Positions 19,726 through 27,994 of a stretch of DNA of 64,000 nt are shown piece by piece (position 1 is the stretch's first letter; the number at the start of each line of letters is the position of its first letter). The translations under genes and the position numbers were made by a program. Under the pieces are notes generated by a model that was given only the letters and a program-made list of their open reading frames with translations, made no database searches and had not been told where the DNA came from. The stretch is from Candidatus Pantoea soli (GTDB taxonomy: Bacteria; Pseudomonadota; Gammaproteobacteria; Enterobacterales; Enterobacteriaceae): NCBI RefSeq assembly GCF_007833795.1, contig NZ_CP032702.1:2914001-2978000 (forward strand), given 5' to 3'.

Positions 19726-21090
19726 TTGATTACACATATCAGCCCTCTTGGCTCGATGGATCTGCTCTCCCAGCTGGAAGTGGATATGCTGAAGCAAACT
19801 GCCAGCAGCGACCTCTACCAGCTGTTTCGTAACTGTTCACTTGCGGTGCTCAATTCCGGTAGCCAGACCGACAGTAGTCACGAACTGCTTTCCCGCTTTC
19901 AGAACTTCGATATCAACGTGCTGCGCCGCGAGCGCGGTGTCAAACTTGAGCTGATCAACCCACCGGAAGAAGCCTTCGTTGATGGCCGTATCATTCGCTC
20001 GCTCCAGGCGAACCTGTTTGCCGTGCTGCGCGACATTCTGTTCGTCAATGGTCAGCTTTCTACTGCCGGACGCTATCGCGACGCCGACGTACAGGATTCC
20101 GCGCACATCACCAACCTGGTGTTTTCCATTCTGCGCAACGCCCGTGCCCTGCACGTGGGCGAATATCCCAACACCGTTGTGTGCTGGGGCGGCCACTCGA
20201 TCAACGCCGTGGAGTATCAGTACTGCCGTAATGTCGGCACACAGATGGGCCTGCGTGAGCTCAATATCTGCACCGGCTGCGGGCCCGGTGTAATGGAAGC
20301 GCCGATGAAAGGCGCCGCCGTAGGCCATGCGCAGCAGCGCTATCACGACAGCCGCTTTATCGGCCTGACGGAACCGTCAATCATCGCCGCTGAGCCGCCG
20401 AATCCGCTGGTGAATGAGCTGATCATCATGCCGGATATCGAAAAGCGCCTGGAAGCCTTTGTGCGAATTGCCCACGGCATCGTCATCTTCCCGGGTGGCG
20501 TCGGCACGGCGGAAGAGTTGCTGTATCTGCTTGGCATCCTGATGAATCCACACAATAACGATCAGGTGCTGCCGCTGATTCTGACCGGGCCGCGCGAGAG
20601 TGCGGATTACTTCCGCGTGCTGGATGATTTCATTGTGAATACGCTGGGGGAGTCGGCACGTAAACACTACAAAATCATCATCGACGATGCGGCGGAAGTG
20701 GCGCGCCTGATGAAGAAAGCCATGCCGCAGGTCAAAGAGTATCGTCGCGAAACCGGCGACGCCTACAGCTTCAACTGGTCAATCCGCATTGCGCCGGATT
20801 TGCAGGTGCCGTTCCTGCCCACGCATGAAAATATGGCGAACCTGAATCTGTTCCCGGACCAGCCGGCAGAAAAACTGGCGGCCGATTTACGCCGCGCGTT
20901 CTCCGGCATTGTGGCGGGTAACGTGAAGGAGATGGGCATCCGTGAAATCCGTGAAAAAGGCCCGTATAAACTGCGCGGTGATGCTGCGCTGATGCACCGC
21001 ATGGACGAACTGCTGCAGGGCTTTGTGGCGCAGCAGCGCATGAAGCTGCCGGGCAGCGCCTATATCCCCTGCTACGAAATCATCAAATAA
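19726..21090 (+). CDS. ppnN: Pyrimidine/purine nucleotide 5'-monophosphate nucleosidase PpnN
   Basis: Cleaves nucleoside monophosphates to base and ribose-5-phosphate. In E. coli ppGpp binds and activates it, linking nucleotide salvage to RelA, which is also encoded in this window. The 454-residue product equals E. coli PpnN (YgdH) in length. It has the LOG-family motif [10 protein letters not shown] near residue 260 and a nucleotide-binding [16 protein letters not shown] segment. The start is TTG at 19726 ([12 protein letters not shown]), preceded by AAGGAG with 5-base spacing; no ATG fits the family start. The 185-bp gap after queF contains a 7-bp dyad CTGCGCT/AGCGCAG (19665-19688) in the leader. 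Confidence 0.95.
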   Translation: MITHISPLGSMDLLSQLEVDMLKQTASSDLYQLFRNCSLAVLNSGSQTDSSHELLSRFQNFDINVLRRERGVKLELINPPEEAFVDGRIIRSLQANLFAVLRDILFVNGQLSTAGRYRDADVQDSAHITNLVFSILRNARALHVGEYPNTVVCWGGHSINAVEYQYCRNVGTQMGLRELNICTGCGPGVMEAPMKGAAVGHAQQRYHDSRFIGLTEPSIIAAEPPNPLVNELIIMPDIEKRLEAFVRIAHGIVIFPGGVGTAEELLYLLGILMNPHNNDQVLPLILTGPRESADYFRVLDDFIVNTLGESARKHYKIIIDDAAEVARLMKKAMPQVKEYRRETGDAYSFNWSIRIAPDLQVPFLPTHENMANLNLFPDQPAEKLAADLRRAFSGIVAGNVKEMGIREIREKGPYKLRGDAALMHRMDELLQGFVAQQRMKLPGSAYIPCYEIIK

Positions 21091-21100
21091 CCTATCAGGA

Positions 21101-21118
21101 GGCAGCCTGCGGGCTGCC
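21101..21118 (+). promoter_or_regulatory. Hairpin between Shine-Dalgarno and start codon of xni
   Basis: GGCAGCC-TGCG-GGCTGCC is a perfect 7-bp stem with a 4-base loop. The strong AGGAGG (21097-21102) lies 24 bases before the xni ATG at 21127, too far for normal initiation, and overlaps the first bases of the hairpin. If the stem forms without its outer pairs, the Shine-Dalgarno sequence would be brought to about 8 bases from the ATG. No T run follows, so a terminator for ppnN is less likely. Confidence 0.5.
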
Positions 21119-21126
21119 CTATCGCT

Positions 21127-21882
21127 ATGTCGCTTCATCTGTTAATTATTGACGCGCTTAATCTTATTCGCCGCTTGCATGCGGTTCAGGGATCGCCGTG
21201 CCGCGATGCCTGTACTGCGGCACTGCACCAGCTGCTTGGCCACACGCGGCCGACGCACGTGGTAGCGGTTTTTGACAGCCACATTCGTCAGCCCGGCTGG
21301 CGCCATCAGCTGCTGCCGGATTACAAAGCTGGCCGCCCGCCAATGCCGGAGGATTTACAGCAGGAGATGCCCGCATTACAGGAGGCGTTCCGCGCGGCGG
21401 GAGTCAGCTGCTGGACAGCCGATCGCGATGAGGCTGACGATCTGGCCGCCACGCTGGCGGTAAAAATGGCTGACGCCGGTCACCAGGCAACCATCGTTTC
21501 CACCGACAAAGGCTATTGTCAGCTGCTGGCGCCGGCGATACGCATTCGTGATTATTTTCAGAAACGCTGGCTGGATGTGCCGTTTATTGAGCAGGAGTTT
21601 GGCGTTGCGCCCGCGCAGCTGCCGGATTACTGGGGACTGTGCGGCATCAGCAGCAGTAAAATTCCCGGGGTGCCCGGTATCGGCCCCAAAAGTGCCCGGG
21701 AGCTGCTGCTGCAGTTTGGCTCGCTGGAAGCGCTTTATCAGCAGCTGGATCAGGTGCCCGGCAAGTGGCAGGGCAAATTACGTGAGCAGCGCGCGATGGC
21801 CGAGGTTTGTCGTCAGGTCGCTACCCTGAAGCGCGACCTGGTTTTACAGGGCAATCTGAATACGCTGCGCTATCAGCCATAG
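21127..21882 (+). CDS. xni: Flap endonuclease Xni (exonuclease IX)
   Basis: Homologue of the 5' nuclease domain of DNA polymerase I, acting on flap structures. The 251-residue product has DALNLIRR at the N-terminus, VVAVFDS, the acidic cluster [22 protein letters not shown] and the helix-hairpin-helix [21 protein letters not shown]. Length matches E. coli Xni (251). It follows ppnN by 36 bp. In E. coli sdaC-sdaB lie between these two genes; they are absent here. Confidence 0.94.
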   Translation: MSLHLLIIDALNLIRRLHAVQGSPCRDACTAALHQLLGHTRPTHVVAVFDSHIRQPGWRHQLLPDYKAGRPPMPEDLQQEMPALQEAFRAAGVSCWTADRDEADDLAATLAVKMADAGHQATIVSTDKGYCQLLAPAIRIRDYFQKRWLDVPFIEQEFGVAPAQLPDYWGLCGISSSKIPGVPGIGPKSARELLLQFGSLEALYQQLDQVPGKWQGKLREQRAMAEVCRQVATLKRDLVLQGNLNTLRYQP

Positions 21883-21930
21883 CGTACCGCCCGTCCGGGG
21901 CTGGTGCCGGACATCGCCAGGTGACACGGC

Positions 21931-21952
21931 GTCAGCCCGTCAGCCCGTCAGC
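21931..21952. repeat. Short tandem repeat of GTCAGCCC
   Basis: Just under three head-to-tail copies of the 8-mer GTCAGCCC lie shortly after the xni stop, in the same convergent gap as the longer tandem repeat. It may be a slippage product of repeat-rich, non-coding DNA; no function is inferred. Confidence 0.6.
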
Positions 21953-22003
21953 TTGCCACCTGCGAAATACTTTGTGCTACAGCAAGGCGGCCAGAGCGCC
22001 TGT

Positions 22004-22173
22004 CCCCGGGGGCATACATCAGTATGTCACCGGAGACGGGCAAACGCAGCCAGTGCCGCTGTCGTGCAAAGGATAAAGCAGGTCATGGTTCCCGTCTCCG
22101 GGGGCATACATCAGTATGTCACCGGGGCGGGCAAACGCAGCCAGTGCCGCTGTCGTGCAAAGGATGAAGCAGG
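22004..22173. repeat. Imperfect tandem duplication, 91-92 bp unit, between xni and rlmM
   Basis: Two adjacent copies share the block GGGGGCATACATCAGTATG and a long identical tract through CAAACGCAGCCAGTGCC to GCAAAGGAT, offset by 92 then 91 bp. Each copy contains the dyad CATAC-ATCA-GTATG inside CCGG...CCGG arms. The left outer arm of copy 2 (CCCGTCTCCGG) is the exact reverse complement of the right outer arm of copy 1 (CCGGAGACGGG). It lies in the 292-bp gap of a convergent gene pair where E. coli carries the fucose operon. It looks like a dispersed intergenic palindromic element rather than part of a gene. Confidence 0.75.
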
Positions 22174-22174
22174 A

Positions 22175-23275
22175 TTAGCGTTCGTCGCGTCGTCCGCCCA
22201 CCGCCGCCCAGATCCTGCGCACATGGACGGTGATCTCTTCGCGGTCGTGATACAGCTGGCGTGCCTGGATCTGGGCGTTGATGCCCTTTTCTTTCAGCGC
22301 CGCGTCCATCATCGCCAGATTGGCGGTGACTTCTTCATAGCGTTTTTTCATCGGCAGTTTGAGGTTGAAGATCGCCTCACGGCACCAGCCGTTTACCAGC
22401 CATTCGGTCATCAGGCTGGCAACGCGCACCGGTTTTTCCACCATATCGCACACCAGCCAGCTGATGTTGGTGCGCGGCGGACGGAATTTAAAGCCATCCT
22501 CACGACAATGTGTAACCTGCCCGGTGTCCATCAGGCTCGGTGCCATCGGGCCGTTATCCACGGCGTAGACCCACATGCTGCGTTTCACCAGCTGGTAGGT
22601 CCAGCCGCCAGGACAGGCACCAAGATCCACCGCGTACATGCCGCTGGCCAGACGTTCATCCCACTCATCGGCAGGCACAAACACGTGGAACGCCTCTTCC
22701 AGCTTGAGCGTTGAGCGGCTTGGAGCGTCAGCCGGAAACTTCAGGCGCGGAATCCCCATGTAGAAAGGCGAATTGTTCTCTGGCAGGGAGTAGCCGACAT
22801 AGCAGGTACCTGGCGCAATAAAGAAGACATGTACCACCGGCCGCTTCGGGCTTTCGTAGTTCAGCAAAATGTTGCTGGCGCGCAGGCTGGCGCGCAGCGG
22901 CACCGTCAGCTTGCGGCAGAATTTTGTCAGCTCTTTGGCTTCATTGGTGTCCGGCACTTCCACGCGCAGCTCACCGCCTTTTTCCACCACGCCTGTCAGC
23001 ATGCCGGTAATCGGCGTAATACGATCTTCCGGCGGCAGATCGCGCAGTAGTTCACCTACCACCAGCATCTGACGGGCAAAAATCAGTTCAGCAAACGGCA
23101 GCGTTCGCATCAGCTTCTCAGCATCTTCCGGCTGATAGCACTCAAACAGGACATAACCGGATTCTTCTTTGACGCGCGGGAAGCCGTAGATTTCGCGCTC
23201 TGCCGCTTTCGCGCTAATCTCCGCCGCGCACTCTTTTTCAAATCCGGGACGGCAATAGAGTAAAACTTTATTCAT
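22175..23275 (-). CDS. rlmM: 23S rRNA (cytidine-2498-2'-O)-methyltransferase RlmM
   Basis: SAM-dependent 2'-O-methyltransferase for C2498 of 23S rRNA. The 366-residue product equals E. coli RlmM (YgdE) in length. It has an N-terminal THUMP-like region, the SAM motif [14 protein letters not shown] near residue 218, and the Asp of [11 protein letters not shown] in the catalytic tetrad. It overlaps the end of ygdD by 8 bp, implying one transcript. Confidence 0.95.
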   Translation of the reverse strand: MNKVLLYCRPGFEKECAAEISAKAAEREIYGFPRVKEESGYVLFECYQPEDAEKLMRTLPFAELIFARQMLVVGELLRDLPPEDRITPITGMLTGVVEKGGELRVEVPDTNEAKELTKFCRKLTVPLRASLRASNILLNYESPKRPVVHVFFIAPGTCYVGYSLPENNSPFYMGIPRLKFPADAPSRSTLKLEEAFHVFVPADEWDERLASGMYAVDLGACPGGWTYQLVKRSMWVYAVDNGPMAPSLMDTGQVTHCREDGFKFRPPRTNISWLVCDMVEKPVRVASLMTEWLVNGWCREAIFNLKLPMKKRYEEVTANLAMMDAALKEKGINAQIQARQLYHDREEITVHVRRIWAAVGGRRDER

Positions 23276-23663
23276 GGCGATCTGCCTTTCGTTTCAGACG
23301 CAGTGCGCCAATCAACATCAAAAACCAGCCCGTCAGGAAGCATAAGCCACCGACCGGCGTAACGAACACCCAGAACGTCAGGTGTGACAGCGCCAGACAA
23401 TAGAGACTGCCGCTGAAAAGTACGGTACCCAGCGCCATCGCCGCGCTGCTCCAGTAGAACCAGATATTGGCGCGGCGCAGCATGGCAGCGCCGAGGCCAA
23501 TCACGGCCAGGGTATGATACGCCTGGTATTCCAGCCCGGTATGGATCCACGCCATTTCCGGCTGGCCAAGGGATTTGCTCAGCACGTGTGCGCCAAACGC
23601 CCCCCATGCTACCAGCAAAAAGCCGCTGATCGCGGCAAACACAAACATGGCACGACTGGACAT
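23268..23663 (-). CDS. ygdD: DUF423 inner-membrane protein YgdD
   Basis: Small membrane protein of unknown function, 131 residues, with four hydrophobic segments. [10 protein letters not shown] and [13 protein letters not shown] are the family hallmarks, matching E. coli YgdD. The ATG at 23663 ([15 protein letters not shown]) fits E. coli; the frame stays open 11 codons further upstream with other ATG codons. It lies 51 bp downstream of gcvA and overlaps rlmM, so gcvA-ygdD-rlmM may be co-transcribed. Confidence 0.92.
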   Translation of the reverse strand: MSSRAMFVFAAISGFLLVAWGAFGAHVLSKSLGQPEMAWIHTGLEYQAYHTLAVIGLGAAMLRRANIWFYWSSAAMALGTVLFSGSLYCLALSHLTFWVFVTPVGGLCFLTGWFLMLIGALRLKRKADRHE

Positions 23664-23714
23664 GTCATTAATCCTCATGGTGAAACCGCGCATCACTGTG
23701 CGGTAAGCAGTGCA

Positions 23715-24632
23715 TTAGTGGTCGTAGCGAAAATGGAATTTTTCTTGTTCAGCTGCGGCTTTTTCCAGAATCCACTGGCGAAAGGCGGCTATTTTACCCA
23801 GTTCTGCCTGGCTGTCATGACAAACCAGATAAAAAGCATTTTTACTCACCAGCACATCGTTAAACGGACAGACCAGCCTGCCGGCTTCGATTTCACTCTG
23901 CGCCATCACGTTGTTGGCCAGCGCCACGCCCTGGCCATGAATGGCGGCCTGCAGCACCATCGCGCTGTGACTGAAAATCGGCCCCTGCTGAACGTTAATG
24001 TGCTGCAAACCTAACTGACGGATATAGGATTGCCAGTCACGGCGCGACGCGTCATGCAGCAGCGTAAAGTGGGCAAGGTCAGCCGGTGATTTCAGCGGAT
24101 GGTCGCCGGTGAGCAGCAGCGGCGAGCACACCGGCAGCAGATATTCGGCGTACAGTTTTTCCACGCGCAGTCCCGGCCAGTTGCCGCGCCCGTAGAAAAT
24201 GGCCACATCAACATCGTCAGCCAGCTTCTCTTCGTCACGGTCTACTGCCTGGATACGCACATCAATCCCCGGATAAGCCAGATTAAAGCTGGAGAGACGC
24301 GGAACCAGCCACTGAATGGCGAAGCTGGGCAGCAGGCTGACCGTCAGCGCCCCCTTGGCACTGCGCGCCTGCAGTTTGCGCGTGGCGTCGTTAAGCGCAG
24401 AGAAGATCTCTTTGATATCCAGATAATAACTTTGTCCTTCTTCTGTCAGCAAAAGCGAACGATTCCGCCGGCGAAACAGCTTAAGACCGAGAAAATCTTC
24501 CAGGGATTTAATCTGATGGCTGACAGCGGCCTGGGTAACAAACAGCTCTTCGGCAGCTTTGGTAAAGCTTAAATGGCGGGCCGCAGCATCAAAAACACGT
24601 AAAGCATTAAGCGGCGGAAGGCGTTTAGACAT
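23715..24632 (-). CDS. gcvA: Glycine cleavage system transcriptional regulator GcvA (LysR family)
   Basis: LysR-type regulator that activates gcvTHP with glycine and activates the divergent small RNA gene gcvB. The 305-residue product matches E. coli GcvA (305). It begins MSKRLPPLNALRVFDAAARH and has the winged HTH (SFTKAAEELFVTQAAVSHQI) followed by a LysR substrate-binding domain with PVCSPLLL and SHSAMVLQAA. A good -10 hexamer (TATAAT, 24717-24712) lies 80 bp upstream. The divergent spacing with gcvB is conserved, suggesting autorepression. Confidence 0.97.
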   Translation of the reverse strand: MSKRLPPLNALRVFDAAARHLSFTKAAEELFVTQAAVSHQIKSLEDFLGLKLFRRRNRSLLLTEEGQSYYLDIKEIFSALNDATRKLQARSAKGALTVSLLPSFAIQWLVPRLSSFNLAYPGIDVRIQAVDRDEEKLADDVDVAIFYGRGNWPGLRVEKLYAEYLLPVCSPLLLTGDHPLKSPADLAHFTLLHDASRRDWQSYIRQLGLQHINVQQGPIFSHSAMVLQAAIHGQGVALANNVMAQSEIEAGRLVCPFNDVLVSKNAFYLVCHDSQAELGKIAAFRQWILEKAAAEQEKFHFRYDH

Positions 24633-24711
24633 GGTTTTCCGTATCCGGATTCATAGTGTAAAACTTTGACTTATACAAAGTCGTTACGTATTAGTTTTTT
24701 TAATCCGAGAC

Positions 24712-24717
24712 ATTATA
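24712..24717 (-). promoter_or_regulatory. Putative -10 element of gcvA
   Basis: Perfect TATAAT on the minus strand. The best -35 candidate at 17 bp (TGGAGC) is weak. This promoter lies back to back with the gcvB promoter, whose -35 starts 10 bp away, so one bound GcvA could affect both. Confidence 0.5.
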
Positions 24718-24726
24718 ATTTGTCCG

Positions 24727-24755
24727 TTGAGGAAGCTCCAGCAAATACCTATAGT
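24727..24755 (+). promoter_or_regulatory. Promoter of gcvB
   Basis: TTGAGG (24727-24732), a 17-bp spacer and TATAGT (24750-24755) place the start at 24762, exactly where similarity to E. coli GcvB begins. Confidence 0.8.
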
Positions 24756-24761
24756 TGCCGC

Positions 24762-24960
24762 ACTTCCTGAGCCGGAACGAAAAGTTTTCTGGAAACGTGC
24801 GTGAGATCGCAGACTTTTGGAAAGCTTTTGGCTTGTGGTCGTGATGTTGTGTTTGCATTTTGATCTGAACTTTGCAGATCAAGCTTTTAATTCCTGTAGA
24901 TTTACCCTGTCTGTCCATAGTGATTTTAAATAGCACCGCAAATTGCGGTGCTTTTTTTTT
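24762..24960 (+). ncRNA. gcvB: GcvB Hfq-dependent small RNA
   Basis: Trans-acting small RNA that represses many amino-acid and peptide transporter mRNAs with Hfq. The 5' end ACTTCCTGAGCCGGAACGAA is identical to E. coli. The GU-rich R1 seed is present (TTGTGGTCGTGATGTTGTG). The 3' part TTTACCCTGTCTGTCCATAG and the terminator AGCACCGCAAATTGCGGTGC plus nine T are conserved. The middle differs: the E. coli GGTAGC/GCTACC stem with its T run is replaced by TTGATCTG/CAGATCAA (24861-24883) followed by GCTTTTAATT. Length is about 199 nt (about 205 in E. coli). It is divergent from gcvA. Confidence 0.97.
24934..24960 (+). terminator. Intrinsic terminator of gcvB
   Basis: Stem GCACCGCAA / TTGCGGTGC with a very short loop, followed by a run of nine T ending at 24960. 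Confidence 0.92.
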
Positions 24961-25048
24961 GCTGCAGCACATCCCTGTGCCTTCTCCGGCTCCCCCGGCG
25001 GCCCGTCAGCGCGACGGTTCACCTTGCCCGCAGAATATTGCCTGAGGC

Positions 25049-25273
25049 TTACTGCCCCATCTCCACCATTTCTTTCACATCCGAACGGTTAATCTGCTGC
25101 TCGTTGCCATTGGCATCTTTATAGCTGATCATACCGGTTTCATCGTCAACTTTTGGCTTGCCGTCCGCAACAATGGTACGACCATCATTGGTATGCATCA
25201 CGTAGTTGCTGGAACAGGCGGCCAGGGTAAAGGCCATGGTGCACACGGCCAGCACTGCGGCGAGTTTATTCAT
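25049..25273 (-). CDS. ygdI: YgdI/YgdR family lipoprotein (DUF903)
   Basis: Small lipoprotein of unknown function, 74 residues (E. coli YgdI 75). The signal peptide ends in the lipobox LAAC (Cys20). The mature part is the DUF903 SH3-like fold: NYVMHTNDGRTIVADGKP, then DDETGMISYKDANG and QQINRSDVKEM. It lies between gcvB and csdA, as in E. coli. A paralogue (ygdR) is at 53414. AGGAGAT precedes the ATG. Confidence 0.93.
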   Translation of the reverse strand: MNKLAAVLAVCTMAFTLAACSSNYVMHTNDGRTIVADGKPKVDDETGMISYKDANGNEQQINRSDVKEMVEMGQ

Positions 25274-25477
25274 CTTCTATCTCCTTGCAGATTGATTGCA
25301 TTAAACCACCCGCGTGCGCCGGCTATGGCAGCAAACAGCACGTCCGACGAAAAAGGTCGATACGTTATGCGGGTTTCGGTTCAAACCTTGCAATAATTAG
25401 CTTAACGCGCTTTTGCAGCTTTGCCAGCAGCGGACCGGCTTTCAGCCTGGTCCTAACCTTCAGAAAGTGAGCAGAGT

Positions 25478-26683
25478 ATGACCCTTTTCTCTCCTGGTGA
25501 TTTTCGCCAGCAGTTTCCCGCGCTGAGCGATGCGGGCGTTTATCTCGACAGTGCCGCCACCACCCTGAAACCGCAGGCGGTGATTGATGCCACCGCGCAG
25601 TTTTACAGCCTGAGCGCCGGCACCGTGCACCGCAGTCAGTTTGCCGCCGCGCGCGCGCTTACCGAACAATATGAGCAGGCCCGCAGCCTGGTGGCTGGCT
25701 GGCTGCACGCCGCCGACGATCGGCAAATCGTCTGGACGCGTGGCACAACCGAGGCCATTAATCTGGTGGCGCACAGCTGGCTGGCTCCGCGTCTGCAGCC
25801 AGGCGACGAAATTATTGTCAGTGAAGCCGAGCATCACGCGAACCTGGTTCCGTGGCTGATGGTGGCGCAGGCGCACGGGGCAAAAGTCGTTAAGTGGCCG
25901 ATTGGTGCCGATCGGCTGCCGGATATCACACTGCTGCCGCAGTTGCTGAACGCGCGCACCCGGCTGCTGGCTGTCAGCCAGATGTCCAACGTCACCGGCG
26001 GCAGCCCGGATCTGGCTCAGGCCATCGCGCTGGCGCACAGCGTGGGTGCCAGAGTGATGGTGGATGGCGCGCAGGGCGTGGTGCACTGCCCGCCGGACGT
26101 GCAGGCGCTGGACATTGATTTTTACGCCTTTTCCGGTCACAAGCTCTACGGACCGATGGGTATTGGCGTGCTGTACGGTAAAGCAGAACTGCTGGAAGCG
26201 ATGTCACCCTGGCAGGGCGGCGGCAAAATGCTGACGCAGGTTGATTTCAGCGGATTTACCCCGCAGCCGGTGCCGTGGCGCTTTGAAGCGGGCACGCCGA
26301 ACGTGGCCGGCGTGGTGGGCCTGAGCGCCGCACTGACGTGGCTGGCGCAGCATCACGCCGGCAAAGCGGAACTGTGGAGCCAGCAGCTCGCCTGCCTGGC
26401 AGAAGAGCAGCTGAGTACTCTCCCCGGTTTTCGCAGCTTCCGCTGCGGCAACGCCAGTCTGCTGGCGTTTGATATTGAAGGCATGCACCACAGTGATATC
26501 GTCACGCTGCTGGCTGAACAGGGCATTGCCCTGCGCGCCGGACAGCACTGCGCCCAGCCGCTGATGGCGGCGCTGGGCGTCAGCGGGACGCTGCGCGCCT
26601 CCTTTGCCCCTTATAATAATCTGCAGGACGTCGACGCGCTGGTGCGCGCCCTGCGTCATGCCGTGGAATTACTGAGTGAGTAA
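25478..26683 (+). CDS. csdA: Cysteine desulfurase CsdA
   Basis: PLP-dependent enzyme that removes sulfur from cysteine and passes it to CsdE. The 401-residue product equals E. coli CsdA in length. It has the PLP-lysine motif [23 protein letters not shown], and the active-site Cys in [10 protein letters not shown] near residue 357. It is followed at once by csdE (4-bp gap, or overlap if GTG is used). Iron-sulfur assembly is implied by the family; CsdA/CsdE also support TcdA, encoded next door. Confidence 0.96.
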   Translation: MTLFSPGDFRQQFPALSDAGVYLDSAATTLKPQAVIDATAQFYSLSAGTVHRSQFAAARALTEQYEQARSLVAGWLHAADDRQIVWTRGTTEAINLVAHSWLAPRLQPGDEIIVSEAEHHANLVPWLMVAQAHGAKVVKWPIGADRLPDITLLPQLLNARTRLLAVSQMSNVTGGSPDLAQAIALAHSVGARVMVDGAQGVVHCPPDVQALDIDFYAFSGHKLYGPMGIGVLYGKAELLEAMSPWQGGGKMLTQVDFSGFTPQPVPWRFEAGTPNVAGVVGLSAALTWLAQHHAGKAELWSQQLACLAEEQLSTLPGFRSFRCGNASLLAFDIEGMHHSDIVTLLAEQGIALRAGQHCAQPLMAALGVSGTLRASFAPYNNLQDVDALVRALRHAVELLSE

Positions 26684-26687
26684 ACCA

Positions 26688-27140
26688 ATGACATCCACCC
26701 TGCTTGCGCCGCATCCGTTTGGCGATCTGATCACCGAAGCCAGTCTGACGGAAAAATTTGCCCATTTTCATCAGTGGGAGGATCGCTACCGCCAGCTGAT
26801 TCAGCTCAGCCGCCAGCTGCCGGCACTGCCGGAAGCGCTGAAAAGTGCAGAGAACGAACTGAGCGGTTGCGAAAACCGCGTCTGGCTCAGCAGCCAGCTG
26901 CGGCCCGACGGCACGCTGCATTTCTACGGCGACAGCGAAGGGAGAATTGTACGCGGTTTGCTGGCGGTACTGCTGACCGCGGTGGAGGGAAAAACGCCGG
27001 CAGCCCTGCTTGCGCAGGACCCGCTGGCGTTATTTGACACCTTAGGACTGCGTGCACAACTCAGCGCGTCGCGCAGCAGCGGGCTGAAGGCGCTGGCGGC
27101 AGCGGTACAGCGCGCGGCCCGCGCCCATTACGCTGGCTGA
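26688..27140 (+). CDS. csdE: Sulfur acceptor protein CsdE (SufE family)
   Basis: Accepts sulfur from CsdA and stimulates it. The 150-residue product has the acceptor Cys in [10 protein letters not shown] near residue 62, then [25 protein letters not shown] and [12 protein letters not shown], as in E. coli CsdE (147). The ATG at 26688 gives [12 protein letters not shown], which aligns with MTNPQFAGHPFG. A GTG four codons earlier would overlap the csdA stop. The 3' end overlaps convergent tcdA by 13 bp. Confidence 0.93.
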   Translation: MTSTLLAPHPFGDLITEASLTEKFAHFHQWEDRYRQLIQLSRQLPALPEALKSAENELSGCENRVWLSSQLRPDGTLHFYGDSEGRIVRGLLAVLLTAVEGKTPAALLAQDPLALFDTLGLRAQLSASRSSGLKALAAAVQRAARAHYAG

Positions 27141-27934
27141 CGCGCCGCGCGCGCCAGAAACTTCTTCAGCGCATGCGAAACCGCCACAAAGCCAAAGGTG
27201 GCAGTCACCATGGTGGCTGCGCCAAAACCGGCAGAACAATCCATGCGCTTTGGCCCTTCTGCCGTGCTGCGTGAGGCGCACACGCTGCCGTCCGGCTGCG
27301 GATAAACCAGCGCCTCGGTGGAGAAGACGCAGTCAATCCCCAGTTTGCCTTTGCTGTTTTTCACCACGCCGAAGTCACTTTTCAGCCGCTCGCGTAATTT
27401 CGCGGCCAGCGGATCCTGAATGGTGCGGGCCAGATCGCTGACCTGAATCTGCGTCGGGTCAATCTGCCCGCCCGCGCCGCCGGTGGTAATCAGCGGGATC
27501 TTGTTGCGGCGGCACCAGGCGATCAGCGCCGCTTTAGGCCGCACGCTGTCAATGGCATCAATCACATAATCAAACCCGCCTGCCAGCAGTTCTGCGGTGT
27601 TGTCCGGCGTAATGAAATCATCAACACAGATAACCTCGCATTCCGGGTTAATGGCGCGCAGGCGGGCCGCCATGACCTCGGTTTTGGCCTGCCCCACGTT
27701 GCCCTGCAGGGCGTGAATCTGCCGGTTTGTGTTGGTGATACAGACATCGTCCATATCAATCAGCGTGATTTTGCCGATGCCGGTGCGTACCAGCGCCTCT
27801 GCCGCCCACGATCCTACGCCACCAATGCCAATCACGCAGAAATGCGCGTCGGCAAACCGCTGCAGCGCGTCCTGCCCGTATAACCGGGCGGTGCCGCCAA
27901 AACGCTGCCGCCAGGCATCGCTTACCCCTTTCAT
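27128..27934 (-). CDS. tcdA: tRNA threonylcarbamoyladenosine dehydratase TcdA
   Basis: E1-like enzyme that cyclises t6A37 to ct6A in ANN-decoding tRNAs with ATP. The 268-residue product has the nucleotide fold [45 protein letters not shown] and [15 protein letters not shown], and matches E. coli TcdA (268). CsdA-CsdE feed its activity in E. coli and are adjacent here, convergent with it. Confidence 0.95.
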   Translation of the reverse strand: MKGVSDAWRQRFGGTARLYGQDALQRFADAHFCVIGIGGVGSWAAEALVRTGIGKITLIDMDDVCITNTNRQIHALQGNVGQAKTEVMAARLRAINPECEVICVDDFITPDNTAELLAGGFDYVIDAIDSVRPKAALIAWCRRNKIPLITTGGAGGQIDPTQIQVSDLARTIQDPLAAKLRERLKSDFGVVKNSKGKLGIDCVFSTEALVYPQPDGSVCASRSTAEGPKRMDCSAGFGAATMVTATFGFVAVSHALKKFLARAARQPA

Positions 27935-27994
27935 ATCACCCCTTTCATGTGGCGCGCCGGTTGCGCACTCAGCAAAAAACAGCGCGGAAGCGTA

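Noticed and set aside
22004..22173. Repeat between xni and rlmM considered as a CRISPR array
   Set aside because: Only two long, nearly identical head-to-tail units with no distinct spacers and no cas genes nearby.
21953..22714. Plus-strand frame of 253 codons running through the tandem repeat into rlmM
   Set aside because: Most of it is antisense to rlmM and the rest is the repeat itself; no start context or family.
24700..24972. Minus-strand frame of 90 codons between gcvA and ygdI
   Set aside because: It covers the gcvB small RNA and its promoter on the opposite strand; no protein similarity.
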